Positions 1 through 7,146 are shown, numbered from the stretch's first letter. The stretch: 8,885 bases of DNA from Coriobacteriia bacterium (GCA_900756605.1 CAAEKX010000293.1:1-8885); one strand, 5' to 3'. Notes: a model not told the origin generated them from the letters alone. Made by a program: numbers and translations.

Positions 1-23
1 CCCTTATGGGCCACCCCCCCCGG

Positions 24-47
24 GCGACTGCCGAGCCTGAGAGTCGC
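24..47 (+). terminator. Inverted repeat with T-run, possible terminator of a gene to the left
   Basis: GCGACT (24-29) and AGTCGC (42-47) form a 6-bp stem with a 12-nt loop, followed on the plus strand by TTTT (48-51). It sits just past the stop codon of the minus-strand gene ending at 50. Only the plus orientation has the T-run, so if it is a terminator it would stop rightward transcription from a gene outside the window, convergent with 50-703. For the minus-strand operon it is a hairpin without a U-tract. The stem is short, so the call is weak. Confidence 0.3.
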
Positions 48-49
48 TT

Positions 50-703
50 TTAGAACTTCGCGTACTTCTTGAGGTTGCTTTCGAGCTTCTCGATGAACTT
101 CTTGGCCGTATCGGAGAGCTCCGCGCCCTTCTTCACGATGTAGCCCAGGTGCAGCGTTACGTCCGTGTCGAGGCGTACCGTGGCCAGCGACGATCCATCG
201 GAGATGCCGACGAGGATGCCACTCGTCACCGTGTAGCCGTTGAGCGCGACGATAAGCTCGGAGAGTGACGCGCGGTCCGTGCAAGCGATGCTCTTGTGGC
301 GCTTCTCGTCCGCGAGGGCCTCTTCGGCGAAATAGACCGGAGCATCCTCCTCCTGCTCGAAGTAGATATACGGGAAGTCCTCGAGCTGATCGAGCGTGAG
401 CGATTCGGCGTTCACGAACGGGTGGCTCTTGGGAAGCGCGACACGCGGGGTCGATTCGATGAGTTCGACGAACTCGACGCCTGCCTTCGCGAAGGCCTCT
501 TCGAGCCCGTCTTTCGAGCGCGTCGTCTCGACGAGCACGCCGATCTCGCTCTCGCCATTCGCGACGTCTTCGATGACGCGCTTGGTCGTGCGGTCACGCA
601 GCGCGTACTCGTAATCATCACCGCCCAGCGAGAGCACGAGGCTTGCGAAGGATTGAACATCGAACAGGTAGTGCTGTCCGGAGATTGCGAATTTCTTGGT
701 CAT
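50..703 (-). CDS. Stand-alone LysR effector-binding domain protein (no HTH)
   Basis: A 217-residue cytoplasmic protein that aligns almost without gaps to the sensor half (about residues 90-300) of the LysR regulator at 2226-3152. Shared blocks include the opening QHY (residues 11-13), IEDV...S(E/D)IG, LDxLEDxPxxxFEQ, a DRA(S/T)L block followed by GYT and SGIL or TGIL, and LDTD(V/I)T...GYxxxK. The N-terminal winged helix and linker helix are absent. The start is secure: ATG at 703 has AAAGGAG five bases upstream and lies 18 nt after the ligase stop, so this is not a regulator truncated by the window. No signal peptide or membrane segment is seen, so an exported binding protein is unlikely. It is translated downstream of the CoA ligase in one operon. 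I infer a ligand-binding partner or competitor of the divergent LysR protein; a degenerate paralogue that lost its HTH is the alternative. The domain call is firm, the role is not. Confidence 0.8.
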   Translation of the reverse strand: MTKKFAISGQHYLFDVQSFASLVLSLGGDDYEYALRDRTTKRVIEDVANGESEIGVLVETTRSKDGLEEAFAKAGVEFVELIESTPRVALPKSHPFVNAESLTLDQLEDFPYIYFEQEEDAPVYFAEEALADEKRHKSIACTDRASLSELIVALNGYTVTSGILVGISDGSSLATVRLDTDVTLHLGYIVKKGAELSDTAKKFIEKLESNLKKYAKF

Positions 704-721
704 GATGTCTCCTTTGCCTTC

Positions 722-2065
722 CTACGCGTTCTGGTTGCGCTCGTCGATGAAGCGCTTGGCCTTGTGCTCGCTCGAGGTGCCGAGCTTGTCGGTGTCGAAC
801 ACGAGCACCTTGGCCGGGCGTACGCCCGTGTGCGTCTTGAGTTCGTTCTCGACGCGCTTGGCGATCTCATCGTACGCCTCGTCGGAGCCAAACGCACGCT
901 CGACGGAGACTTCGTAACGCGTCGTGTAGTTCTCGTCGTAGACGCGGATGAGGTACTCGCCTGACAAGCCCTTGTCGTTGCGGACGATGTATTCGATATC
1001 GCTCGGGAACACGTTGACGGCGCTCACGATGAACATCTCGTCCTTGCGGCCCTGGATGTAGATGCGGGTCATGGTACGGCCGCACTCGCAGGTCTCGCGG
1101 TTGACGTGGCCGATGTCGCCGCTGCGGAAGCGGATCATCGGACGCGCGCGTTTCTTGAGCGTGGTGTAGACGATTTCACCGCGCTCGCCATCGGGCAGGA
1201 CCTCGCCCGTAACGGGATCGACGACCTCGACGAGAATCTGGTCCTCGATGATGTGCAGGCCGTCCTTGGCGTCGCACATGGCGGCGCAGGCGCCGTAGAT
1301 GTCGGAGAGGCCGAAGAAGTCGTAGACGCTCGCGTCCCAGATCTCCTCGATGGCTTTGCGCGTCGACTCGATGGAGCCGCCGGGCTCGCCGGATATGATG
1401 ATGTGCTTGAGCGAGGCGAAGTCCGTCTTGGGGTCGTACCCCTTCTCGATGGCCTTCTGGCCAAGCTGCCAGGCATAGGAGGGCGATGACCAGAAGAACG
1501 TGGGCTGGTACTGCTTCATGGCCCACAGCAGACGGTCGCTCGGGACGGCACCAACCCAGATGCCGAGCGCGCCGAGCTCCTGGGCGCCGATGACGCAGGG
1601 GCCGCCGACGTAGAGCGCGAAGTTCATGCCGTGCAGGTAGCGATCGTTGGGACGCATGCCTGCCTGCCAGAACAAGCGGCTCTCGGCCTTCATGAAGTCC
1701 TCGAAGTCACCCTGCGTGAACGGGCTCATCGTGGGAACGCCGGTCGATCCCGATGAGGTCGCCATGTAGACGACGTCGTCTTCGGGTACGCCGCACAGCT
1801 CGCCAAAGAAGCTGCCGACACCCTGGGTATCACGCTCGGTTTGCTTGTTGATGAAGGGGAACTTCTGCAGGTCGGCGAGGGTCTCGATCTCGGGCGAGAC
1901 ACCGGCCTCGTCCCAGGAGCGCTTGTAATAGGGGCAGTTGTCGTAGGCGAATTTCAGCTCGTCTTTGAGATAGCCAAGCTGCAACTCCTCAAGCTGCTCG
2001 CGCGGCATGGTCTCGATCTCTTTGTCGTAGTACTCCTGGTCATATGGAACGTTCTTCTTTGCCAT
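722..2065 (-). CDS. PaaK-family AMP-forming acyl/aryl-CoA ligase
   Basis: A 447-residue protein of the phenylacetate-CoA ligase group of adenylate-forming enzymes, which activate a carboxylic acid with ATP to an acyl-AMP and then transfer it to CoA. Visible motifs are the phosphate-binding loop SSGSTGVP (residues 104-111), ISGEPGG (224-230), FFGLSDIYG (250-258), the hinge-side IRFRSGDIGH (311-320), CECGR (326-330), GRKDEMFIVSAVNVFP (339-354) and a C-terminal SSEHKAKRFIDER that contains the probable catalytic lysine (K435 or K437). The length is normal for the family. ATG at 2065 has AAAGGAG about seven bases upstream. It is first in an operon with the HTH-less LysR-like protein and is divergent from a LysR regulator, which is likely to control it. 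No other phenylacetate-pathway gene is nearby, so the substrate is unknown and paaK is not assigned; phenylacetate, other aromatic acids or other organic acids are possible. Family confidence is high. Confidence 0.9.
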   Translation of the reverse strand: MAKKNVPYDQEYYDKEIETMPREQLEELQLGYLKDELKFAYDNCPYYKRSWDEAGVSPEIETLADLQKFPFINKQTERDTQGVGSFFGELCGVPEDDVVYMATSSGSTGVPTMSPFTQGDFEDFMKAESRLFWQAGMRPNDRYLHGMNFALYVGGPCVIGAQELGALGIWVGAVPSDRLLWAMKQYQPTFFWSSPSYAWQLGQKAIEKGYDPKTDFASLKHIIISGEPGGSIESTRKAIEEIWDASVYDFFGLSDIYGACAAMCDAKDGLHIIEDQILVEVVDPVTGEVLPDGERGEIVYTTLKKRARPMIRFRSGDIGHVNRETCECGRTMTRIYIQGRKDEMFIVSAVNVFPSDIEYIVRNDKGLSGEYLIRVYDENYTTRYEVSVERAFGSDEAYDEIAKRVENELKTHTGVRPAKVLVFDTDKLGTSSEHKAKRFIDERNQNA

Positions 2066-2140
2066 GCCGAGCTCCTTTCGTGTGGTATCGGTCTTGCTCT
2101 CGGATAGACGTCCGCTATTTCACCACTCTTCGACTTCGTT

Positions 2141-2204
2141 GCATAGGGTTTTGACCATGCGTAGTTTTGATACCTTGCTATTGATAAAATAGATTGATAA
2201 GCAA
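2141..2204. promoter_or_regulatory. Candidate LysR operator region between divergent genes
   Basis: The 160-bp gap between the ligase and lysR starts holds two interrupted inverted repeats: GCAT (2141-2144) with ATGC (2157-2160), and TTGCT (2175-2179) with AGCAA (2200-2204). TTGATA also occurs three times (2167, 2181 and 2194), the last two as ATTGATA. LysR proteins commonly bind dyads in such divergent regions, near their own promoter. The dyads are short and similar ones arise by chance in AT-rich DNA, so this is a pointer to the likely control region, not a defined site. Confidence 0.3.
2167..2195 (+). promoter_or_regulatory. Candidate lysR promoter
   Basis: TTGATA (2167-2172) and TAGATT (2190-2195) are separated by 17 bases, giving five of six and four of six matches to the sigma-70 boxes, with a leader of about 20 bases before the lysR start. 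A second pair, TTGATA (2181-2186) and TATATA (2205-2210) with an 18-base spacer, is possible but would start transcription almost on the ribosome binding site. The stretch is clearly more AT-rich than its surroundings. No convincing promoter could be picked for the opposite operon. Confidence 0.35.
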
Positions 2205-2215
2205 TATATACGATT

Positions 2216-2221
2216 GAAGGA
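2216..2221 (+). promoter_or_regulatory. Ribosome binding site that fixes the lysR start
   Basis: GAAGGA lies four bases before ATG 2226. The alternative upstream TTG at 2214 would overlap this site and has no site of its own. Starting at 2226 gives MTLQQLRYL, the usual opening of LysR proteins. Confidence 0.7.
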
Positions 2222-2225
2222 AACC

Positions 2226-3152
2226 ATGACCCTCCAACAGCTTCGCTATCTCATCGCAATAGCCGAGACCGGATCCATGAGCGCGGCGGCCAAGCGCATG
2301 TACGCATCGCAATCGAACCTTTCGATTGCCGTGAAGGAACTCGAACGCGAGTTTGGCATCGAGATATTCACGCGTACCAATCGTGGTGTCGCACTCACCA
2401 ACGAAGGAAACGAACTGCTTGCCTACGCGCGACAAATCGTCGAGCAGGCAAACATGCTCGAGGCACACTATGCGAGCAAGAGCCATGAAGCGCGCTTCTC
2501 AGTCTCCACGCAGCACTACGCGTTCTGCGTCCGTGCGTTCATCAATACCGTTGATAGCTGCGACGACGAGGAATACGATTTCATCATGCGCGAGGCGGCC
2601 ACCGGCGAGATCATCGAGGACGTGCGCACTCACCGCTCTGACATCGGCATTCTCTACATCGACCGGCACAATGCACGCGTGCTCAGAACGGCGTTCGACG
2701 ATGCCCAGCTTGTGTTCACGCCGCTCTTCGAGGCGCCCGTCAACGTTTTTGTAGGCGAGCACCACCCGCTGGCGCACCGTGAGATGCTCGCGCTCGATGA
2801 ACTGGAAGATTACCCGCGCTATTCGTTCGAACAGGGTGTCGCCAACTCGTTCTTCTTTTCGGAGGAACCGCTCTCCGAGGTGCCGCACAAGCGCAAGATT
2901 CGCATTTCGGATCGTGCCACGCTTACAAGCTTGCTGACGGATTTCGACGGCTACACGCTCTCGACGGGCATACTCACGCCCGAGATGCAGGATGGCATCG
3001 TCACCATCCCGCTCGATACCGACATTACCATGACCGTGGGATATCTCATTCACAAGGACCGTGTGCTCGATGGCCTGCTCGCGGCGTACATCGATAACCT
3101 ACGAACCGTCATCAAGAACAACCCGCTCGTTGCCCGCTATCTCGGGGAGTAA
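2226..3152 (+). CDS. LysR-type transcriptional regulator
   Basis: A 308-residue DNA-binding regulator. The N-terminal winged helix-turn-helix covers about residues 1-60 (MTLQQLRYLIAIAETGSMSA, then AAKRMYASQSNLSIAVKELE, then FGIEIFTR). A linker helix follows at about 61-86 and the periplasmic-binding-protein-like effector domain at about 90-300. The length is typical of the family. An in-frame TTG at 2214 would add four residues, but the ribosome binding site at 2216-2221 supports ATG 2226. The gene is divergent from the CoA ligase and the stand-alone sensor protein, the classic LysR layout, so it probably controls that operon and itself in response to the acid substrate or the CoA product. 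This is inference from context. Its sensor domain is a close relative of the 217-residue protein at 50-703. The effector is unknown. Confidence 0.93.
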   Translation: MTLQQLRYLIAIAETGSMSAAAKRMYASQSNLSIAVKELEREFGIEIFTRTNRGVALTNEGNELLAYARQIVEQANMLEAHYASKSHEARFSVSTQHYAFCVRAFINTVDSCDDEEYDFIMREAATGEIIEDVRTHRSDIGILYIDRHNARVLRTAFDDAQLVFTPLFEAPVNVFVGEHHPLAHREMLALDELEDYPRYSFEQGVANSFFFSEEPLSEVPHKRKIRISDRATLTSLLTDFDGYTLSTGILTPEMQDGIVTIPLDTDITMTVGYLIHKDRVLDGLLAAYIDNLRTVIKNNPLVARYLGE

Positions 3153-3155
3153 GAC

Positions 3156-3199
3156 GTCATTTCGAGCGGAGGCGCGAAGCGCCGGAGTCGAGAAATCTC
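3156..3199 (+). repeat. 44-nt palindromic intergenic repeat, copy 1
   Basis: It begins GTCATTTCGA and ends GAGAAATCTC, with a perfect GGCGC-GAA-GCGCC hairpin core (3171-3183) and an outer stem ATTTC (3159-3163) with GAAAT (3192-3196). It starts four bases after the lysR stop, so its transcript could protect or terminate the lysR mRNA. No ORF or protein signal is present. The same element recurs at 7047, 8278 and, inverted, at 8352. Confidence 0.9.
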
Positions 3200-3216
3200 A
3201 CCATCTTTTAGGCATG

Positions 3217-3237
3217 GCGCCGAAGTGGAGAAATCCC
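3217..3237 (+). repeat. Truncated copy (3' half) of the palindromic repeat
   Basis: These 21 bases match the 3' half of the copy at 8278-8321 (from the right arm of the core hairpin to the final CTC) at 19 of 21 positions by eye. The 5' half is missing. It lies 17 bases after copy 1, in the gap before the glutamate-cysteine ligase operon. Confidence 0.65.
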
Positions 3238-3243
3238 TTCGCG

Positions 3244-3272
3244 TTGCGGTACCATATCAAGCTACCTACAAC
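3244..3272 (+). promoter_or_regulatory. Weak candidate promoter for the gshA-obgE-proB operon
   Basis: TTGCGG (3244-3249) and TACAAC (3267-3272) are 17 bases apart, about 20 bases before the start codon at 3293. The -10 box lacks the conserved final T, so the match is poor. It is offered because the operon must be transcribed from this gap and no better pair is visible. Confidence 0.25.
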
Positions 3273-3292
3273 TAACGGCGAATGAGGCTGTC

Positions 3293-4528
3293 ATGAGCGA
3301 CCAATTCGACAATCGCGAACTAATCATCGAGTACCTCGAATCGGGGTGCAAGGGCGGTGACATGGGCTATATCGGCGTCGAGATCGAGCAGTTCGTGCTC
3401 GACGAAGACGGCGATCGCGTGCCCTACATCGAAAAACATGGCCGCTTGGGTGTGCGCGACATTCTCGAGCAGCTGAGCCCGTATTATTCCGAGGTCGTGC
3501 GTAACGAGGAAGGCGACATTCTCTCGCTGTTCCGTCTCGATTCCAACGTCACCATCGAGCCCGCCGCCCAGCTCGAGGTCTCCATATCGCCCATGTTGTC
3601 GCTGGCAGACGTCGAGCACGAGTACGATAACTTCGCGTTGCGCATGAAGCAGATTCTCAGGCCATTCGATTACGCGCTCGTACCGCTGGGCTACGACCCC
3701 AAGAACCATGCGGCTGACCTGCCCATCATTCCCAAGCCACGCTATCACTTTATGGACGAGTACTTTTCGAAGCTTCCCGGCATGCATGCTGAGCGCATGA
3801 TGCGCGCGACTACTTCGATGCAGGTTTCCATTGACTTTGCGAACGAGGCCGACGCCGTGCGCAAGCTGCGCATCGCCACTTTGCTCGGCCCGGTCTTCTC
3901 ATATTTGCTCGACAACGTTCCCGTCTTCGAAGGCAAGCCCAATTCCACGCCGCTACGTCGTATGAAGGTGTGGCGCGAGGTCGATCCCGCGCGCTGCGGT
4001 GCCATTCCCGGCCTCTTCGACGAGGGCTTTGGTTTTGGCGCGTACGCTGACTGGCTCCTGTCCACGCCGCCTATCTTCATCACGCGACCCGATGTGCATT
4101 CCACCGGATCGATGACCGCGGCCGAAGCCTATGCGGATGCGCCTATGGACAAGGCCGATATCGAGCACCTGTTTAGCATGGTGTGGCCCGACGTGCGTCT
4201 CAAGCGCTACGTCGAGATTCGACAGGGCGATTCGGTGCCCTTTGACGTCGCGCTCGGATACGCCGCGCTTATCAAGGGCATTTTCTATGGCGAGACCAAC
4301 CTCGACATCATCGAGCACGCGCTCGGAGTGGGCGAGGACGGCATCTGGCCTTACACCGAGCAAAGCGTCGAGGATGCCATCGATGCCGTGATTACCGACG
4401 AGCTCGATGCCGTGATCTATGGCCGTACGCTTGAGAGCTGGATTGGGCTGCTCTTCCAGATTGCACCCGACGGCCTGGGTGTCGAGGCGGACTATCTCGA
4501 GCCGCTCATGGACTTCAAGGGGATCTAA
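3293..4528 (+). CDS. gshA: Glutamate-cysteine ligase (GCS2 family)
   Basis: A 411-residue enzyme of the family that joins L-glutamate and L-cysteine through the glutamate gamma-carboxyl with ATP, giving gamma-glutamylcysteine. Family blocks visible in order are IGVEIEQFVLD (residues 27-37), TIEPAAQLEVSISP (87-100, the EPGGQxELS-like block), MMRATTSMQVSIDF (169-182), NSTPLRRMKVWREVDPARCG (217-236) and RYVEIRQGDSVP (305-316). ATG 3293 has a modest GAGG five bases upstream. It is the first gene of a unit in which obgE starts one base after its stop. No glutathione synthetase is in the window, so the product could be used as gamma-glutamylcysteine itself or finished elsewhere. The actinobacterial relative EgtA, of ergothioneine synthesis, belongs to the same family and cannot be excluded, though no egt gene is adjacent. 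The family call is strong, the exact pathway less so. Confidence 0.85.
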   Translation: MSDQFDNRELIIEYLESGCKGGDMGYIGVEIEQFVLDEDGDRVPYIEKHGRLGVRDILEQLSPYYSEVVRNEEGDILSLFRLDSNVTIEPAAQLEVSISPMLSLADVEHEYDNFALRMKQILRPFDYALVPLGYDPKNHAADLPIIPKPRYHFMDEYFSKLPGMHAERMMRATTSMQVSIDFANEADAVRKLRIATLLGPVFSYLLDNVPVFEGKPNSTPLRRMKVWREVDPARCGAIPGLFDEGFGFGAYADWLLSTPPIFITRPDVHSTGSMTAAEAYADAPMDKADIEHLFSMVWPDVRLKRYVEIRQGDSVPFDVALGYAALIKGIFYGETNLDIIEHALGVGEDGIWPYTEQSVEDAIDAVITDELDAVIYGRTLESWIGLLFQIAPDGLGVEADYLEPLMDFKGI

Positions 4529-4529
4529 C

Positions 4530-5939
4530 ATGGCGGGGACCTTCACCGACCAGGTTCGCATACAGGTCAAATCTGGCAACGGCGGTGCCGGATGTACCTC
4601 GTTTCGTCGCGAGGCCCATGTTCCCAAGGGCGGTCCTGACGGCGGCGATGGTGGCCGCGGTGGTGACATCATCATCGTTGCGGATGCCACGGTTTCCACC
4701 CTCATCGACTATCGCTACAAGCACCATTTCAAGGCGCAAAAAGGTACGCATGGCCAGGGTAAGCGCATGCATGGCGCAAATGGCGAGGACCTCATCCTTA
4801 GGGTGCCCGTTGGCACGGTCGTGCGCCTGCTTGACGAGGATTTGGAGCCGTGCGAGGAAATCGCCGACCTCACCCATAACGGCGAGCGTGTGATCGTTGC
4901 CAAGGGTGGCCGTGGTGGCCGTGGCAACACGCATTTCGTCACGCCAACGAGGCGCGCGCCCTCGTTCTCCGAGTTGGGCGAGCCAACCGAGCCGTTCTGG
5001 ATCGAGCTCGAGATGAAGCTCATGGCCGACGCCGCGCTCGTGGGCATGCCGTCGGTGGGCAAGAGCTCGCTCATCGCCTGCATGTCGGCCGCGCGCCCCA
5101 AGATCGCCGATTATCCCTTCACCACGCTCACGCCCAATTTGGGGATGGTGCGTTACGGCGACCTGAGCTTTACGGTTGCTGACGTACCCGGGTTGATCGA
5201 GGGTGCTGCCGAGGGCAAGGGCCTGGGTCATGAGTTTCTGCGCCATGTCGAGCGCACAGCCCTCATCTTACACGTGGTCGATTTGACGGGTGGCCTCGAG
5301 GGACGCGATCCTGTCGAGGATTACGAGATCATCAAGCGGGAGCTGGAGCTCTATGCGCCCGAGCTTGCCGATCGCCCCGTCATCGTCGTGGGCAACAAGG
5401 TCGATGTGCCCGGAACCGAGGAAAACCTCGAGCGCTTACGCGCGCACGTGAAGGCCGAGAGCGAGGAGCTCTCCGAGCGCCTGCTCGACGAGGGCATCGA
5501 CATCGCCAATCCCATCCCGTTCTTCGCGGTAAGCGCCGTGACGCAAACGGGCATCGACTCGCTCATCGCGGCGACGGCAACCGAGGTCCATCGCTTGCGC
5601 GAGCAGGCGGCCGAAGACCCGATGCCCGAGTACGACCAGATTTGGGAGCACAAGCGCCTCGAGCGCGATCGCGCCATCGAGGTTGAGCAGGAAGAACCGC
5701 ATGCGTGGCGCGTGCATGGCAGCGGTATCGAGCGCATGGTCGTCCAAACCGAGTGGGATAACGATGAGGCCGTCGCCTTCCTGCAACGTCGCATGGAACG
5801 TGCTGGTGTCGAGCGGGCCCTGACCGCGGCTGGCGCTGTGGCCGGTGATGAGGTGCGCATCATGGATATCACCTTCGAGTTCGAGCCCGCGGGCTGGGGC
5901 GACGAGGAGTTCGACAATATCATTGACCGAGAGGGCTAG
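4530..5939 (+). CDS. obgE: Ribosome-assembly GTPase ObgE/CgtA
   Basis: A 469-residue Obg-family GTPase that binds the 50S subunit late in assembly and links growth to guanine-nucleotide status. It has the three expected parts: a glycine-rich Obg fold (about residues 1-165, with GNGGAG, GGPDGGDGGRGG and KGGRGGRGN), a G domain (G1 GMPSVGKSS 172-180, switch TTLTPNLG 198-205, DVPG 218-221, NKVD 289-292, SAV 335-337) and a C-terminal OCT domain (about 385-455, as found in many Gram-positive Obg proteins). The reading frame is open upstream to 4419, but ATG 4530 gives the conserved beginning MAGTFTDQVRIQVKSGNGG. It also has AAGGGGA (4517-4523) six bases before it and begins one base after the gshA stop, so translational coupling is likely. 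It is followed three bases later by proB, a common partner of obg in bacteria. Confidence 0.97.
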   Translation: MAGTFTDQVRIQVKSGNGGAGCTSFRREAHVPKGGPDGGDGGRGGDIIIVADATVSTLIDYRYKHHFKAQKGTHGQGKRMHGANGEDLILRVPVGTVVRLLDEDLEPCEEIADLTHNGERVIVAKGGRGGRGNTHFVTPTRRAPSFSELGEPTEPFWIELEMKLMADAALVGMPSVGKSSLIACMSAARPKIADYPFTTLTPNLGMVRYGDLSFTVADVPGLIEGAAEGKGLGHEFLRHVERTALILHVVDLTGGLEGRDPVEDYEIIKRELELYAPELADRPVIVVGNKVDVPGTEENLERLRAHVKAESEELSERLLDEGIDIANPIPFFAVSAVTQTGIDSLIAATATEVHRLREQAAEDPMPEYDQIWEHKRLERDRAIEVEQEEPHAWRVHGSGIERMVVQTEWDNDEAVAFLQRRMERAGVERALTAAGAVAGDEVRIMDITFEFEPAGWGDEEFDNIIDREG

Positions 5940-5942
5940 ACG

Positions 5943-7013
5943 ATGAAGCACGTGGTAATCAAGATCGGTTCGTCCACCCTCGTGAAGGACGGCAAGATCG
6001 ATGCCGTCTTCATGGGGCATCTTGCTTCCGAGTGCGCCAATCTCATGCACGACGAGGGTATTCAGCCCATCATCGTGTCCTCGGGGTCCATCGCGCTGGG
6101 TCTCGAAGTGCTCGGCATTCACGGCGACCGCCCCGATGACATGCCCACGCTACAAGCCGCGGCTTCGATCGGGCAGGTTGGCCTCATTCGCCAGTACACC
6201 GACACCTTCGCCTGCTTCGGCGTGACGGTGGGACAGATTCTCATGACGCGTGCGACCACCGGCCAGCGCGAGTCGTACCTGCATGCCCGCGATACCATCG
6301 AGCGCTTGCTCGAGTTGGGTGTGGTGCCCATCATCAACGAGAACGACACCGTTGCCGTCGAGGAGATTCGCTTCGGCGACAATGACACGCTCGCGGCCAT
6401 GGTCGCGACATGCGTAAACGCCGACCTCGTGGTATTGCTCAGCGATATCGACGGCCTGTATACGGCCGATCCGCGCAAGAACGAGGATGCCGAGCTGCTC
6501 AATACCGTGAGCAAGATGAGCGAGGAGATTGAGAGTGGTGCCGGGGGCGTGGGCAGCCGTAGCGGTTCGGGCGGCATGCTCACCAAGATCGCGGCCGCGC
6601 GCGTGCTCATGGCAGCAGGCATTCCGATGGTCATCTGCGAGGGGCATCGTCGTGGAGCCATTACCGATGCGGTGCATGGGCGACAGGTCGGCACGACCTT
6701 CTTCGACGAGAGCTCGAACGGACTTGCGGCGCGCAAGTCGTGGATTGCGCTCGGCGGCAAGGTGAAGGGCCGCGTTGCCTGTGATGATGGTGCTTGCAAC
6801 GCGCTGCTCAATCACGGCGGCTCACTGCTGCCCGTGGGCATTGCATCGCTCGAGGGTTGCTTCGATGCGGGCGATCCGGTCGACGTCATCGATTTGCAGG
6901 GACGCATCATCGGGCGTGGCCTGGCCGGGTATGCAGCGGGCGAGCTGCAGGGGCTACTGGGCAAGCATGGTGCTCGCGAGTTCATCAATCGAGACGAGCT
7001 CGTCATCTTCTAA
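5943..7013 (+). CDS. proB: Glutamate 5-kinase with PUA domain
   Basis: A 356-residue cytoplasmic kinase that phosphorylates the gamma-carboxyl of glutamate with ATP, the first step of proline synthesis. The amino-acid-kinase domain (about residues 1-255) shows KIGSS (7-11), SSGSIALG (46-53), NENDTV (132-137), FGDND (144-148), LLSDIDGLYTADP (165-177) and GGMLTK (210-215). A PUA domain follows at about 262-350 (RKSWIALGGKVKG, GGSLLPVG, RGLAGYAAGEL), as in the long form of the enzyme. In ProB the PUA domain is associated with feedback control by proline. ATG 5943 lies three bases after the obgE stop, with GAGAGG upstream. The usual next gene proA (gamma-glutamyl phosphate reductase) is absent; a hairpin and a repeat follow instead. 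The call is secure. Confidence 0.97.
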   Translation: MKHVVIKIGSSTLVKDGKIDAVFMGHLASECANLMHDEGIQPIIVSSGSIALGLEVLGIHGDRPDDMPTLQAAASIGQVGLIRQYTDTFACFGVTVGQILMTRATTGQRESYLHARDTIERLLELGVVPIINENDTVAVEEIRFGDNDTLAAMVATCVNADLVVLLSDIDGLYTADPRKNEDAELLNTVSKMSEEIESGAGGVGSRSGSGGMLTKIAAARVLMAAGIPMVICEGHRRGAITDAVHGRQVGTTFFDESSNGLAARKSWIALGGKVKGRVACDDGACNALLNHGGSLLPVGIASLEGCFDAGDPVDVIDLQGRIIGRGLAGYAAGELQGLLGKHGAREFINRDELVIF

Positions 7014-7014
7014 A

Positions 7015-7043
7015 TGGGACAAATGGACAGGTCATTTGTCCCA
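7015..7043 (+). terminator. Perfect 11-bp hairpin after proB
   Basis: TGGGACAAATG (7015-7025) and CATTTGTCCCA (7033-7043) pair perfectly around a 7-nt loop, starting two bases after the proB stop codon. No T-run follows, only CTTGTCATTT, so intrinsic termination would be weak. It may instead be a 3' mRNA stabiliser or a separate repeated hairpin element. It ends three bases before the next palindromic repeat. Confidence 0.5.
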
Positions 7044-7046
7044 CTT

Positions 7047-7090
7047 GTCATTTCGACCGAAGGCGCGAAGCGCCGTAGCGGAGAAATCTC
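7047..7090 (+). repeat. 44-nt palindromic intergenic repeat, copy 2
   Basis: The same ends and the same GGCGC-GAA-GCGCC core (7062-7074) as copy 1. CCG (7057-7059) can pair with CGG (7079-7081), so this copy folds best of the set. It lies in the 172-bp gap between proB and gap, next to the 11-bp hairpin. Confidence 0.9.
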
Positions 7091-7140
7091 GTCATTATCC
7101 CGCCTGCCGAACGATTGCGGCGAGACCAGAGCGGCACCGT

Positions 7141-7146
7141 TATACT
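7141..7146 (+). promoter_or_regulatory. Candidate -10 box of the gap promoter
   Basis: TATACT matches the -10 consensus at five of six bases, 39 bases before the gap start codon. The nearest -35-like hexamer, TTGCGG (7115-7120), is 20 bases away, longer than ideal. A promoter is expected here because gap is separated from proB by a hairpin and a repeat. Confidence 0.35.

Noticed and set aside
1..23. C-rich run at the left edge as a functional element
   Set aside because: Eight consecutive C and a CCCGGG site are visible, but the stretch is too short and too near the window edge to interpret.
296..964. 222-codon plus-strand frame opposite the orphan sensor and the end of the ligase gene
   Set aside because: It is antisense to two real genes and spans their junction, with low-complexity composition rich in R, L, V and E. 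It is a codon-bias shadow.
2214..2225. TTG start for LysR
   Set aside because: It overlaps the ribosome binding site used by ATG 2226 and adds residues not typical of LysR proteins.
4419..4529. N-terminal extension of ObgE by 37 residues
   Set aside because: The extension overlaps the end of gshA in another frame and has no family similarity. ATG 4530 has a good ribosome binding site and the conserved Obg N terminus.
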